A DNA stretch of 64,000 nucleotides from Trichaptum fuscoviolaceum (taxonomy: Eukaryota; Basidiomycota; Agaricomycetes; Hymenochaetales; Trichaptaceae), in assembly GCA_910574455.1 (NCBI GenBank), contig CAJSYZ010000006.1:248001-312000 (forward strand), in the 5' to 3' direction. Below the pieces are notes generated by a model that was given only the letters and a program-made list of their open reading frames with translations, made no database searches and was not told the origin of the DNA. Positions within the stretch are counted from its first letter, which is position 1. The number at the start of each line of letters is the position of its first letter. Shown here in pieces: positions 1 to 11,578 of the stretch. Position numbers and translations under genes: made by a program.

Positions 1-342
1 AACTGAGCCAACGACACCATCATCGTCATCGAGGGCCGTGATTGATATATCAATTGGTAGAGTTGAACCGCATCGCTCTAGATAGCAGCGAAAGTGCATG
101 AGGTGCTGCGAGATAGTAGCAGAGGAGCTCAAGTCGGCGATGAAGGTGCTCCAGAGGCTTTTGTGATGCAATGCGACGTCCCTCCAATGATTATTGACAC
201 GGGAAATTTTGTGAGGCGCAGATCAATTCGTAAATACGGGGTCCGACTTTTCATCTTGTGCCAGGAGCATGAAGATGATTTCTAGAATGTCGGATGGTAA
301 CAAGGCCGCGGGACCTGATTTGTTACCAAGAGTTGTGAGCAT
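1..342 (-). pseudogene. F-box-like protein, 5' part (runs off window start)
   Basis: Reading from an ATG at 342 towards the window start gives a typical agaricomycete F-box-like opening: LPSDILEIIFMLL, then KISRVNNHWRDVALHHKSLW, then a stretch ending in LPIDISI. These proteins usually join an F-box (a Skp1-binding adaptor of SCF ubiquitin ligases) to leucine-rich repeats. An in-frame TGA at 223-225 falls between the F-box helices, where the family has continuous sequence, and I found no intron that would remove it. It is therefore probably a decayed copy. The rest of the gene lies outside the window. The family match is by eye. Confidence 0.5.
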
Positions 343-1200
343 TCTGTGGGTGTCTGATAATGTCTATGAATGAGAGGCAGCGAGAGTGACTCAGTGAGAT
401 GTTTCAGGAGACAGGTTTGACTGCTGGTCGACCCACATATATATACTACCGACTATAATATTGTGGTTTGTCGAGTGTGTGGATAACACATCCGTCGAGA
501 TGAACAACCCACTGTTCTGATTCGACAGAATAGCGCGATTTTATAATATAATCCATAGAAAGTGTGCTTACCACGGGAATGGTTTTCAATTCTATTCTCT
601 GGAGAATTTGGAGATACAACAAGTGAGTTGAAAGATGTGTCATGTTGTGGTGTTGAGGAAACTGGTCAGGACGAAATTCAGTACTTAACGCAGCTCTGAG
701 GACAGACGCCCGATCCTACTACATAGTTGGGGATATATTACGGATTCTCTTTCTCTCGATTCGCCATCTTGATTAAGGGGTAGGTTAAGAATGAGAAAGG
801 AGGGAGGGAATGAAAAAAAAGGACCGAAGCGGACTTCGAAATTGATTCACGTGACTCCGAGTCCGTGTTCTCATTGAACCTAATTTGGCTGAATCGAGTC
901 AACACCTCTTGTCTCCTCTTTTCCTCTAACGCTGGAGCTTCCCCTTGCCATTCGAAACTACCTAGCGCTCAAAGGGAGACACATTATATAAAGTGGGCGT
1001 CTGAGATGCATTGTTATTTAAATGTCGGCTCTCAACCTCCTCAAGCTTCGCCAATCTGAAAATTTGCGGACACCTATATTCGAGCTTCACGAAATGGTAC
1101 GTTAAGGCTGTTTAGAGCGTACATCAGTAATATGAGGCTTGTTGATATATATGTTACGCAGTAATCATGGCTTAATGCTCCCTCCTATGGTTAGGTCAAG
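343..1200. other. Intergenic, no gene recognised
   Basis: Only short open frames without recognisable motifs. A purine-rich tract lies near 780-830. I see nothing to annotate. Confidence 0.5.
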
Positions 1201-1607
1201 CACAAATTGGTCGCTTCCGGCCCGTACATGTTCAGCTTTAATTTGTACGCCACCCATTCTATCTCGCCTCATATAGCGTCTATTCAAAGAGCGTGCCTAT
1301 CCTCATTTCTTGTGGCTCTTACTTCCGGGATTACGTACTGCTCCCTTTCGTTCGTGCAATGGCCCACGCATCGTTATCGGGATCTGACATATGCGAAGCG
1401 GCATTCTCGGTATTGGGATAACTCACATTGCGGAAATGAGTAGTGTTTATGGTATGGCTGGGCGATTGTTGTACATCGAACGCCAACTGGCGGGAAGGAG
1501 ATGATGTGCTACGCTAAGAATATAGAAAGGAGGGGGAGCTATATGCCGAACGTCGCCATGTACGCTAGCGCATTCTTCTGGAAATACTCTGGCCACACGT
1601 GTGCAGT
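1201..1607 (+). pseudogene. ICMT-like methyltransferase relic (first copy of the array)
   Basis: Starting at 1201 the sequence resembles the two intact copies downstream, but in changing frames. HKLVASGPY (intact copies: HKLVTSGPY) is followed after a frame change by VRHPFYLASY (intact: VRHPSYLACY), and then at 1450-1607 by the C-terminal signature VWLG, EGDDVL and ELYAER, again in shifted frames with stops. The N-terminal exon seen in the other copies was not found. I read this as a dead tandem duplicate. The decay fits an old duplication, since the other two copies remain open. Confidence 0.7.
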
Positions 1608-2131
1608 TCCACTCTCCAAGATTTTGTGCTTGGTCTGACGGTACGTAAGTTTGTAGCTCTCGCATTTTCATCAATATTCCATCTGCTCTACGAATCGCTT
1701 CCAACGAAACTTCCCCAACTCTATCGTGATCTATCTCTGACTTCCAGTCACTTTCCGGTGAATGTAACATACAGGTAATCATCCGCTACTGAGGTACCAC
1801 ATCTTCAAGCGCTTGGCTGTAGGGGGTCGAGGTACAAAGGTCCCCCAACCTAGCCGGATCGGTATCGTTCTACAAGTGTCGGCCTCCTGAACCCAAGCTC
1901 GAATTTCATCTGACCCCCGTCCTGGCTCAGTTGACTTTACCCATTGTGTTAACTTATTCAAACTTCTAGAATACAATCTTGGCAATCCCCCGCTTTCTTC
2001 CGCTATCTGGAATCCATCAAGGCCTTCATTTCACATCTCTTCAACGTCCGGACTATTTTTCTTCCGACCTTAGGATTTAAATGAGCTCTATCGGTAGCTC
2101 ACCAGCTTCGTGCTTCGTGCAGACGTTCAGG

Positions 2132-2962
2132 ATGGCCCTCTCAGCCTTAGCGACTCTGAAGCTTGTTCTTTTGCTAGCAAGCGGCATAGCACAGCATATC
2201 TCCTCTACACCGCCTAATCCGCCTCCAAGTCCACAGAAGACACTTAAACGAAATTTCTTCGAGAAATATATTTATATAATTATCAGCATCGTGACAGTAA
2301 GCGATCCGTCTTCAGCCGCGAATTCACTCAACGAACTATGCGACTAGTTGCCATTGTGGCTTGTGGTCATCTTAGACATGGGGGTCACAGCATTGACAGC
2401 TGATGGTGGTGACTCGCTTCTCGTACCGGCAAGAGCCAACGTGCAGGCACTTCAGCAACCCAGCGCAACTTTCATCCTTAGTTCAGTCCTCTTGATCGCT
2501 AGTGCGATTTTCAGAGTTCGGTGCTACAAGGCGTTAGGGGATCAGTTTCGCTTCGAGGTTTCGATACAGTCCCGGCACAAACTCGTCACCTCTGGACCGT
2601 ATAGTTTTGTACGCCATCCTGCCTACCTAGCGCTCTATCCCTACTACATAGGTAACTTGGCTCTCCTCACTTCTCGGGGCACCTATCTCCGGGAGTGCGT
2701 GCTGTCTCCTTCCTTTCATGCACTAGCCTGCAAAATGTTCCCTGGTCCCGTAGGATGCGAAGAGGCGATTTCGAGTGTCGGTAAATTCCACGTTGTAGCG
2801 ATGATCGGGTTTGCAGTATGGCTGGTGGACTTACTGCTCATCGAACGTCACCTGTTCGGAAGGATGAGCTGGGAAGATGATGTGCTACACAAAGAATTTG
2901 GGAGGGAGTGGGAGTTATATGCTGAGCGTGTACGCTGGCGCATTCTTCCTGGTATACTTTAG
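2132..2962 (+). CDS. ICMT-like (isoprenylcysteine/PEMT family) membrane methyltransferase, copy 1
   Basis: Two exons, 2132-2296 and 2348-2962, with a 51-nt intron; about 259 aa. The first exon is a hydrophobic N-terminal segment followed by a proline-rich loop. Exon 2 has further hydrophobic stretches, then HKLVTSGPYSFVRHPAYLAL and the C-terminal block SWEDDVLHKEFGREWELYAE. That is the SAM-binding core of the isoprenylcysteine carboxyl methyltransferase family: an RHP motif, then an acidic stretch with an EF and an EWE/Y pair. Family enzymes sit in the ER membrane and methylate prenylated cysteines. The substrate of these fungal paralogues is not known, so only the class is claimed. The start at 2132 was chosen because it aligns with copy 2; an in-frame ATG at 2081 is the alternative. 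Confidence 0.85.
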
Positions 2963-3647
2963 CCTCCATTGCCCAATGTTTGGAGCCCATCTTTAATTTT
3001 TAAATTTCGGTCGATTCTTGCAGCCGTTACAATGCAAGACAAGAGATATTCACGATATAGGTCGTTCGGAAGGAAATTAGGGTGTTTCCCATCCCATACA
3101 TGTATGTCATTCGAAATAGAATAACTTTAGAGTGTAAACAAGTAGTAGGGTTAGCACCCAATTATCTGCGTTTGCTGCATAGCTTCTCGGTCTTCATTCT
3201 AGCACGGGCAAATTTTATTTCATATCTACCCATCAAATCGCTTGCTGCTGCTCAAGCTCAAGCATATTCCTTTCATTTACATACAAGGTGATCGCATACT
3301 AAGGCCCGGGATCGCATTTCCCAGGCATGCTCTTCTACTTCCAAGTTATGTTTCGTCTTGACATCTTGTACGGCATACATTTACCTCAAAACTGCGAGAT
3401 ACTAAGACCGGTTTGTCGAATGAATTATCGGTTAATCTTCCAACCTCAGGCTTCCATGATACAATCCGACAGTGAGGCCCGAGCTTCCAAACACACGGCA
3501 GCCATCGTGGCGTTCTTCTCTCACTTCATTCGGTCTTCTTCTTATCACACTTCATGGGGCTTAAGAAGGGCTGGAAGATTGTTACCTTGCCATGCTCAAC
3601 CTCCAAGTCACTCTCACCTACGAGGTAGTCCCACCCTCTCGTGAAGG

Positions 3648-4496
3648 ATGACCCTTTTAACCCCAGCAACGCTGAAACTTGTTTTTCTGCTCGGAAGTGG
3701 AATAGCTCACCAGATTATTACAACACCGCCCAACCCGCCTGCGAAGAAGATTGTCAAACAAAGCTTTTTTGAGAGATATGTTCATTGCATTAGCTGGATC
3801 GTGAAAGTGAGCAAGTCCTCTTCAACCCACTGCGATCATTAACCAATTTGAGACTAGTATCCCTTCTGGCTTGTGCTCATCTTGGACATGGGTGTCACGG
3901 CACTGATAGGTGTTAACGGGTCGACCACCATGCTCCCATACCCTCTTTCGATTTTCGTACCGACACGTACCAACATACAGGCGCTACAGCATCCCAGCAA
4001 AACCTTCGCACTTAGCGCAGTCCTCCTGGTCGCTTCTGCAATTCTCAGAGCTTGGTGTTACGCGGCATTAGGAGATCAGTTTCGCGTCGAGGTTTCGATA
4101 CAGTCCCGGCACAAGCTCGTCACTTCTGGTCCGTACAGTTTCGTACGACATCCATCCTACCTCGCCTGCTACGGTTATGACATTGGTAGTGTGGCTCTCA
4201 TCACTTCCAAGGGAGCTTACTTTCGGGAGTGCGTGTTGTCTCCTTTCCTTCAAGCTATGATATGCGCAATGCTCCCTGATCTTGAAGGGTGCGAAGAGGC
4301 AGTTTCGGGTATCGGGAAATATCACGTAGCAGTAATGATGACATTCGTGGTATGGCTTGGAGCTGTGTTACTCATTGGATGTAAACTAGCCGGCAGATTG
4401 AGCTGGGAAGACGATGTGGTGCACAAAGAATTCGGGAAGGAGTGGGAGTTGTATGCAGAACGTGTACGCTGGCGCATTTTCCCCGGTATACTGTGA
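3648..4496 (+). CDS. ICMT-like membrane methyltransferase, copy 2
   Basis: Tandem paralogue of the preceding gene, same strand, about 690 bp downstream. It has the same two-exon structure, with an intron at 3807-3857 exactly matching copy 1. The protein (about 265 aa) keeps the membrane segments, HKLVTSGPYSFVRHPSYLAC, and the C-terminal SWEDDVVHKEFGKEWELYAE. It differs from copy 1 by an extra segment after the second membrane helix (PYPLSIFVPTRTN) and by many substitutions in between, so the duplication is not recent. Expected to act in the endoplasmic reticulum membrane with SAM as methyl donor; substrate unknown. Confidence 0.85.
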
Positions 4497-6125
4497 TATG
4501 TTCCGATCCCCGACTCCTTGATGTATATAGCTACCCTGCTTCTGCCGTAATTATAGTTTTCATAACCTAGCTTTGCGCTTCAGCCCAATCATGAGGGGTC
4601 AAAGAAAGGCATAAGATGTCATCCCTGTCTGCTAAGTCTTTCTGCACCCAATAGTCTAGTCAGTCTTCTACGCAAGCCCTCCCGCATATCTAAGAAGAAT
4701 TTGCCGTACAGTTCACTGAGATGATTTCTGCTCCAGCGACTTGCGTTGCCGACGGGGCGACTGGTCAAGCTCATCATGATCACCTCTAGGTCTTCCAGCC
4801 ACGGAAAGACCTCTTTGAGCTGATTTTCTTACTAGGAGGAAAGAGTGGGTGGATTGGAGAATACTTGAGGTGCCAACTCGTATGTTGAAACTGTCAACAT
4901 GATGAGGCTCGAAGTCGTCCTTGTTATGGTGGCTGATGACTCGGATAAAGAGTTTCTACGCGACTTGGCACGTGACGCTCGCGTGCTCCGGCGCTGCCAG
5001 GGACTCCGAGTCGGAGTCCGCCCCGAGTCTGCACGATCACTGTCGCCTGGTCTGCTCGACTGCGTCGGCTTATTTTACTTCCAGTACACCACACCATCAG
5101 CTGCCTCCTCAGGCTCAGCTCCGAGTCTTGTCTGAGTGAGTTTTCAACTTCAATAGGAATTGTAATGCACCACGGCTACGGTCAGACGTTCTTGTTTCGG
5201 GAGCAGGCAACGGTGTGAAACAAGCTAATACAACAAATGCAACTTGAAGCTTCTCCATTTCCTTATAGACATTTTATGCTGTGAAACCTGATTAAATCAG
5301 AGAGAGAAACAGCAGCCGGAGCTTGTCAACTGATCAAGTCAAATTAATCAACAACGACTTGATTTGGCGCGCCGCGACGGCTCAGTTCTATCTGTAGCCA
5401 CGAAGCTCAGTCTGCACGTGGGTATTGTAGTAATGCATATCTTGTTTCGCAGCCAGCTAAGATGTGGACCTCGTCGATTTCCGCAGGCCACCGCAGCATC
5501 TGCAAAGCATTCCTCCAGGCCCTCCTGATTTGTGATCGGTAGGCGAACGGTATGTACTTCCCCGTTAATCATGAAACAAGGGCAATGCAATACCACTTGT
5601 ACCTCACCAGGTCCTGGATCATGAAGGCACAGAATTTTGTGTGGGTGGCTGTGTTCTTCGATGGGCTAATACTAACTTTAATGGAGTCTTGTGATCTTGC
5701 AGCGTAGAGCTTCTAGCGTTTGGAAGACTGGCATTTCTGATCGTCTGTATGTATGCTACTTAATATCCTATCCTGGATCACGCTCCCTCGATAAACAGGC
5801 CGAACTTGCAAAGAATTGATTGATATATATATTGCTAATTCCGCACACTTTTACTAATCCTCGGTTCCGGTGCTACCTATGACAACAAACTGCCGGATCA
5901 GCTCATTAAAAGTTATCGCAAGATCTGTCAGATGCTACTTGTGGTGAATACTCTTTATGTGTCCTCCGGATAACGATAGAACACCATGAGCTATGCACTC
6001 TGATACTTGTAATTGTCTTACAATGATTAATTTCGGGGCTGTGTCCTAGTATGCAGCAATTCATGACTCACATTCTACTTCCTCCCCCCGATGGTCAATA
6101 TACTGTTTCTTTGCTCCTGTCGACG
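4497..6125. other. Intergenic, no gene recognised
   Basis: About 1.6 kb without a convincing gene. A GC-rich patch at 4965-5060 holds the short palindrome ACTCCGAGTCGGAGT. A minus-strand frame at 5348-5596 is open, but its product is not recognisable. Confidence 0.4.
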
Positions 6126-6133
6126 TATAAATA
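6126..6133 (+). promoter_or_regulatory. TATA box of the small secreted peptide gene
   Basis: TATAAATA lies about 95 nt before the ATG at 6225. That spacing is plausible for a strongly expressed fungal gene. Confidence 0.55.
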
Positions 6134-6224
6134 AAGGGAGCGTAGTTCAGAGTGATTCACTGTCCCACCTTGTTAGATACGCTCTTATTTGCCCCACTCT
6201 CCGTCACTGACCCACGTCTCCAAC

Positions 6225-6466
6225 ATGAAGTTCGCTTTCACCTTCTCCCTCACCACTTTCATTACCACTCTCCTCCTCATTTCCACGACCGCAGCTGCAC
6301 CTGGTCCTCTACCTCAACCCGGCGTGAGCGATGTAAGCTGTTAAAACCCTTTATATTACCTCTTCCAAATCAATTGGTACTTTCTCAGTGCCCTGGATGC
6401 TCGGGCGCCGGCAAACGTATCATCAAAAAGTTCACGGCAAATGATAATGCTGCGGGCAACGCGTAG
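6225..6466 (+). CDS. Small secreted peptide precursor with a dibasic site
   Basis: Two exons, 6225-6332 and 6389-6466, joined in phase over a 56-nt GT-AG intron, give a 61-aa protein. Residues 1-25 form a clear signal peptide: MKF, a Thr/Leu/Ile-rich hydrophobic core, then an Ala-Ala-Ala end. The mature part is about 36 aa and opens PGPLPQPGVSD, continues CPGCSGAGKR, and ends IIKKFTANDNAAGNA. Visible features are a CPGC pair, a Lys-Arg dibasic site suited to a Kex2-type protease and a cationic IIKKF segment. There is no C-terminal CaaX box, so it is not a standard basidiomycete lipopeptide pheromone. It could be a signalling peptide, an antimicrobial peptide or an effector-like protein. I do not recognise a family. 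Confidence 0.75.
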
Positions 6467-6803
6467 ACAAATCTAACTGTATGATACTGACCTCTTCTAT
6501 TAATTACATTAGCATTAACATATCAACCGTTACAGGAATCCGTTAATCCCTTTTCATTTCACCACGGATTACCACACTTTGTTACTACCTTCTTCTCCTA
6601 ATTCTTCATGGTCCATTATTCCGATAGTTGGATTTTACCTGCAACATCTAATAGTTTCAGTCATTCAGACTTCTTCCGACATTTTGTTGTACCATTTACA
6701 TTTATTCAGACATTTATATAATCAACTTGTCTAGAAATATATCTACTGACATGAGATGCATACGCAGTGAATCTCATTCCTGTCAACACTACATACTTTC
6801 AGG

Positions 6804-9284
6804 TCAAGCAATAGCGAAGGTTTCGACGTGCAGTGAAACGTTTGCTCCACCCCTCAGTATAGACATCGGTCCGGTTATCTCCCGCTTTCGTAGAGCGGTC
6901 CTAACATCTTCGATCAGCGTTCCTGGTCCAGAGACTTCACGAAGTTAGATCAAGTTATGCATAGATGACAAGGTAAGCACTAACCATTGACTGAAACTGA
7001 TCCCGTCGAGGCCATGATTTCTTCTGTCAAGATGTTTCCGATATGTGGTCTCCCGGGCTCGACCATAACAGATGAATGAGCCTCAAGCGTTTCGCATTGA
7101 AGGGGAACGCGGCCCATTCCTTCGTGGTCAGAAGACGAGCCTGATTTCTCCTCACTGTCCGAGAGAACTTCAGCGAAGTCACTTTCGATCGTGACCTTGT
7201 CCTTGGATACCTCGTTCAGAGCGTGAACAGGTGTAATCGGTGAAGTGCCAGTGATGAAGATGCGGATATCTAATTCGAGATTCGCAGGGCTCGCTTTGAT
7301 GGCTGTGGAAAGCTCCTTCGCAATCCAAGAGATATGTCCTAAATATCATAGCGGATGAGTGAAAATGGATACAAATCTGACGACAAAAGTTCGAACATAC
7401 CTTTCTCGCGAACTGCCCAGATGAAGATAGCTTTTCGACAAAGCGAAGCACCCTCGCGAGCCCGGCTGTCATCGCACATGATATCAGAAATTTTAAGCAT
7501 TTACGCATCGACTTCGGAAAAGGCTCCTACCTTACGATGTCAAGTAGCATCGATAGAGTATACGTAACACCGGATCCGCCTTGTTTGTGTCAGAACAACA
7601 AGGACAACCAACTTGAGATGAAAATTCTCACCGGCTATAAATATTACGGTCGGATTGACATGAACATTTGGAGGGTAGCCATAAGGACCATCTATTAGAG
7701 TTGAAAGGCGAATGTCCGAGGGAGAAGGAGCGCGAGTGGCATAGGAATGAAGCCGGCGTGTGAAGCCTTCTCGGACACGGACGATAAGCTTCAATTCGAG
7801 GACTCCGTCTTTCTCATTTTCACATGCGGAAGCTTCTTCAGTCCCCGCTTCCGCCAGAGGAGGAAGCGGAGGCGAAATGGTTGCGATGGTGAATGGGTGT
7901 GCTTCGAATGGATAGCGCGAGAGTTTAGGGACCAGAAGATACACAAACTGGCCCGCGCGCCATCCGAAGAGAGCTGAACGCCGGATGGGAATTGTAACGG
8001 ATAAAGAATCGGAGGAGAGGACCTTTATGTCTACCTCCGCCGCCGTTGCCCTGGACATGGCATGATAGCGAATGTAGACTATGCGCGAGAGCCGCAAGAT
8101 TCGGTCCAGTCCCCATACGATGAACGTAGGCCAAACATACGGCAGAAACCTACATGTGACAGTTCCGTTACTTCCCCCCTCACTAAATTTATCAAAGGAA
8201 CTGCTCTTACTGTGGGTTGGCCGCGACATGGATGTATATGCAGACAAGCACAATTCTAATTTCGCCCAGTCGTTAGCTTCTTTTCCTTAGCCCAGCGATA
8301 TTCGCACTCACATAATGAGAATATGATGAGACACCAGGAAGAATTCATAGAAACGGCTGCGAACCCATCGGTTCCCAAGGAGTACGCCAAAGGAAAGCGC
8401 AGTGGCGGCCACAATACCAGATCGGACATAGTGGAGGTGAATGTCGTCGTCACCCGCTAATCCCAACTTCCACTAATTTGAAATATGAGCAACGTTTCAG
8501 TGGTCGGAGGTTTGTACTTACACGACTCCAAAGATGAATCCAGATGAGGACGAGTATCGATCGCGCAGCAGCGCGGTGAAGGACGTTAAGCTGTTGTGGA
8601 GTTAAGGGGTGATGGAAATTGATTTACAAGGATGCTAGTTCTTACCTTCTCGTAGCTAATACCCGTGAGGACTAGAATCATGGTTAGCATCGGTTGAACG
8701 AAGCCTTTTGTAAATTGACGTACAGGAGACGATATTATTCTTGCCAGCCAGAGCGACTATGAAGGTGAGCTGACTTGCGGCGATTGTACCAGACCGATTT
8801 GCTAGAAATGCGATGTCGAAGTTCTTCGTACTGACATCGTCGCCTATTCAAAACAAGTAAGTATTCTGAACGGCACTCATACATCCAACTTACAGTTAAC
8901 AAAGTCCCACGTTATGATGGCCATCAGGTACATCAAGGGTATGAATACCTCAGCAAGGGTGATATGTCTCTCAAAGCCATACGGAATAGTCTTTCGGAGG
9001 GCCATGACTCTAAAGAAGCTGACAATAGCCTGAGGAACACGCCTAATGGACGCGCGCCCTGTAGCTCTGGCTGTAGCTTGAGCCTCGCTGTCGATGGCGC
9101 GGCCATTGGCTTTTACGCTCTGAATGAGAAGGTAATTTCGGATGATAGAGATAGCGTTCCATAGGGAGACGACAAAGATGAAGCTGACGACGAAGTAGAT
9201 AACTTGTTTGGGGTAGTTGGCATTACGCCAGACTCGGACGATGTGGTTGATGTCTGTCGATGCGCGGGTTTCGTGGAGAGCCAT
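6804..9284 (-). CDS. Ferric reductase (FRE family), plasma-membrane flavocytochrome
   Basis: A multi-exon gene. The N-terminal exon from 9284 opens MALHETRASTDINHIVRVWR and enters a membrane helix. A ferric reductase transmembrane region follows (SRFYEFFLVSHHILI near 8340; CIYIHVAANPQ near 8230). The cytosolic half then has the FAD-binding motif HPFTIAT near 7890, the nucleotide-binding DGPYGYP near 7680, and a C-terminal block beginning VSGPGTLIEDVRTALRKRE near 6900. Family enzymes pass electrons from NADPH through FAD and two haems to extracellular Fe3+ or Cu2+, for reductive iron uptake. The stop at 6804 lies convergent to the secreted peptide gene, 337 bp away. Exon edges in the transmembrane part were not all resolved. 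An NADPH oxidase is the alternative, but the HPFTIAT context and fungal layout favour a metalloreductase. Confidence 0.88.
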
Positions 9285-11407
9285 GGCGAGAAGGGCGGTC
9301 CAGATTGTCGGGCTACCACGCTAAGACGTTTTGGGGTAGCTAATCTTTTCTATTGGAAGGGAGAGGACAGGGGGGAGTGAGCGAGCTCTTGCTGGAGGGG
9401 ACGCGAGGATAACACACACCATGATATAGTAGCCGAAACAAATGCGGGTTTAACGTTTTTGTCATAGAGTTTGCTTTCGAAGACTTCAACACCTGACAGA
9501 TCGACCTCCGTGTTCGCCGTGCTACTGCGCTAGGACCATGCGGTCGAGTGCTGGCCACAACAACGTAGTACGACGCGGAATGTACTGATCTTCTACCGAT
9601 CCAAACCAAGATGCGAGTAAGACGGTTGACCCCAAACTATGTTGGAATGAAAGTAAGCCGAATTGCCGATTCGAACGCGCGAAGACTTACGGGTTCAGCG
9701 GGTCACTGGCAGGGAGCTTTATAAGGGGCGAAAAAAAAACGGGACCAGATGACCTCAGAATGATAACGAACGGCCTGCTCGCACCAGCACATATACCGTT
9801 TGTTGCGAAAGAGAAAAGTCATACGACATGCCAGCAATGGACGTTACGAGCGATCCGCGGTATCTTGTAGAAAAGACCAGTCTCCAATCTTCATTCTCCA
9901 GCGGAGAAGAAGCTCAGAAGCGCGAGGCATCTAATCTTATCTAAAATTATACGTATCAGATAATGCGTGTGACCGATCTTATCACTCAAGTACCGGGGTA
10001 GAAGGAATCTTTGGCATTGATTAGTGCCATGACCATGCGGAAGAAGGCGAGCCAGCGCTGGTTTTATTGGTCGATCAAGGGAATAGTTCAGCTTATCTGC
10101 GTGCACATCCGGAGGCTAACACTCACTATACGTAAAGCCAAAAAAATGCTCGGCACGGACAGCGGTCTGATATCGGTTGTGATCAGCGGTTACGCTGCGA
10201 GGCGAGTTCGCAATGTCACCACATTTGCATCCGCGGATATGAACTCCTCGTAAACGATTGCGTTGTGCAAGCCGTATTCCAGATCGCGCCTAGAAGACTC
10301 TCCAATCAGATGCTGCGGAGAGTACGTCCATATGGTCGCACGGCCTTGCGTAGTGGCTAAAATATGCAGTCGGAGATAGAAGACCGGGCGGTCGAGAGGC
10401 GGCGGGCTAATGAGGGTCGGCGGCACTCCGATATCTGAACAGGGTAAGACTGAATAGGGTCGCGCCTTCTCGTGAGCGTATATGAGCGGCAGACGAGAAC
10501 ACGAGGATGGCGCACGGCGGGCATATCGAGGCTAGGAAGACAAATTGTTATGTCACTATGAAAAAGATGCGCCACCACCGAAGGAATCATCGATTCATGA
10601 TGTGCTAGGCTTCATTGGAGTATAGGCGGCATTCGTCCTTTCACCACAGAGGCCGACACGGCGTTCCGCATAAATTCGACAGTCGAACGTAAATCACATG
10701 TTCCGAAGTTTTTAACCGAAGTCGAATGAATGTAGTAACTTGAATAAGAAATCAAATCCTAGGAGAATGAAATTAGTGAAATCGCCTCAGTTCTTCACAC
10801 TGCACAAGGACACATAGACGATCCTTCGGTTTGGGTGTTGTGCTAAACTGGTGAGAGCTCATTCCTTATGCGCTGTAGCATGTTCGTCTACTACCCGTAG
10901 TTTCAGTCGAGCCAGGTTGACACTCACTTTTCATATATCATGATCTTTATATGTCCTGCAGCAAGATTTGTGCTCAAATAAATATCGTGCCGTCCTAATA
11001 CCTATTCGCACGTAAGATTGGTCACGCAACGCAGAAGGATCAAGTATTCGGGAATGGTAGAGCAAGGTAGGGGGAATCACGGATCATTGACCTACATAGC
11101 GAAGCTTAAGTGTGTGTCGAAACTACGCGTAGTTGAAGAATATCACATTGTAGGTAAGGTAACACTCACTACACCCATACAGCATCATCACTGCCTCAAC
11201 ATTCTTGAGCCTTTTCCTTTGTACTTTGATTGTAACCAACCGATTTGTTTGTGATTAAAGTTTGACCTTGTTAATATTCTATTCTGCCTTCTAATTTCGA
11301 CATTGTGAATGGATAACGTCCGCTTAGTGGGTGGTTAAAAATCAAGAGACGCAACGCGTGACGCGGCGACTTGAGTCTTCTAGTTGACCGTGATATGTAG
11401 CCTTACT
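9285..11407. other. Intergenic, no confident gene
   Basis: About 2.1 kb. GC-rich minus-strand frames at 10190-10590 are open, but the products are unrecognisable and the frames do not join. Two short A-runs occur near 9728 and 10140. No repeat structure is seen. Confidence 0.4.
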
Positions 11408-11578
11408 CAGTCTCCTACTACCCAAACCCTCCCACGGTTCGGAAGAGGCCGAGGCCTCAGGGTCCAAGTTGAAGTTGCTTGGGGGTGGACCCTTACGACG
11501 AGCGGGCTCGGCTAAAATATTGGAGGCCAGTCCCCTCAACTTCAACTGAGGCTTCGGCCTCTTCCGAACCGTGGGAGG
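11408..11578. repeat. Fold-back repeat (MITE-like), family shared with 27250-27392
   Basis: CCTCCCACGGTTCGGAAGAG at 11428 returns as its reverse complement ending at 11578. The inverted arms (about 32 nt with one mismatch before spacing changes) enclose about 85 nt. The left arm continues outward as AGTCTCCTACTACCCA (11408 onward), and this extension is conserved in the second copy near 27.3 kb. The true element is therefore longer than the hairpin, and the right end here looks clipped. No coding capacity. No target-site duplication could be defined. Confidence 0.7.

Noticed and set aside
4899..5139. Two overlapping plus-strand frames
   Set aside because: Low-complexity, GC-rich and mutually overlapping; no motif.
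6225..6466. Mating pheromone precursor
   Set aside because: Basidiomycete pheromones lack a signal peptide and end in a CaaX box. This protein has a signal peptide and ends GNA.
10190..10590. Overlapping minus-strand frames in GC-rich DNA
   Set aside because: Two frames cannot be joined in phase by a credible intron and give no recognisable product.
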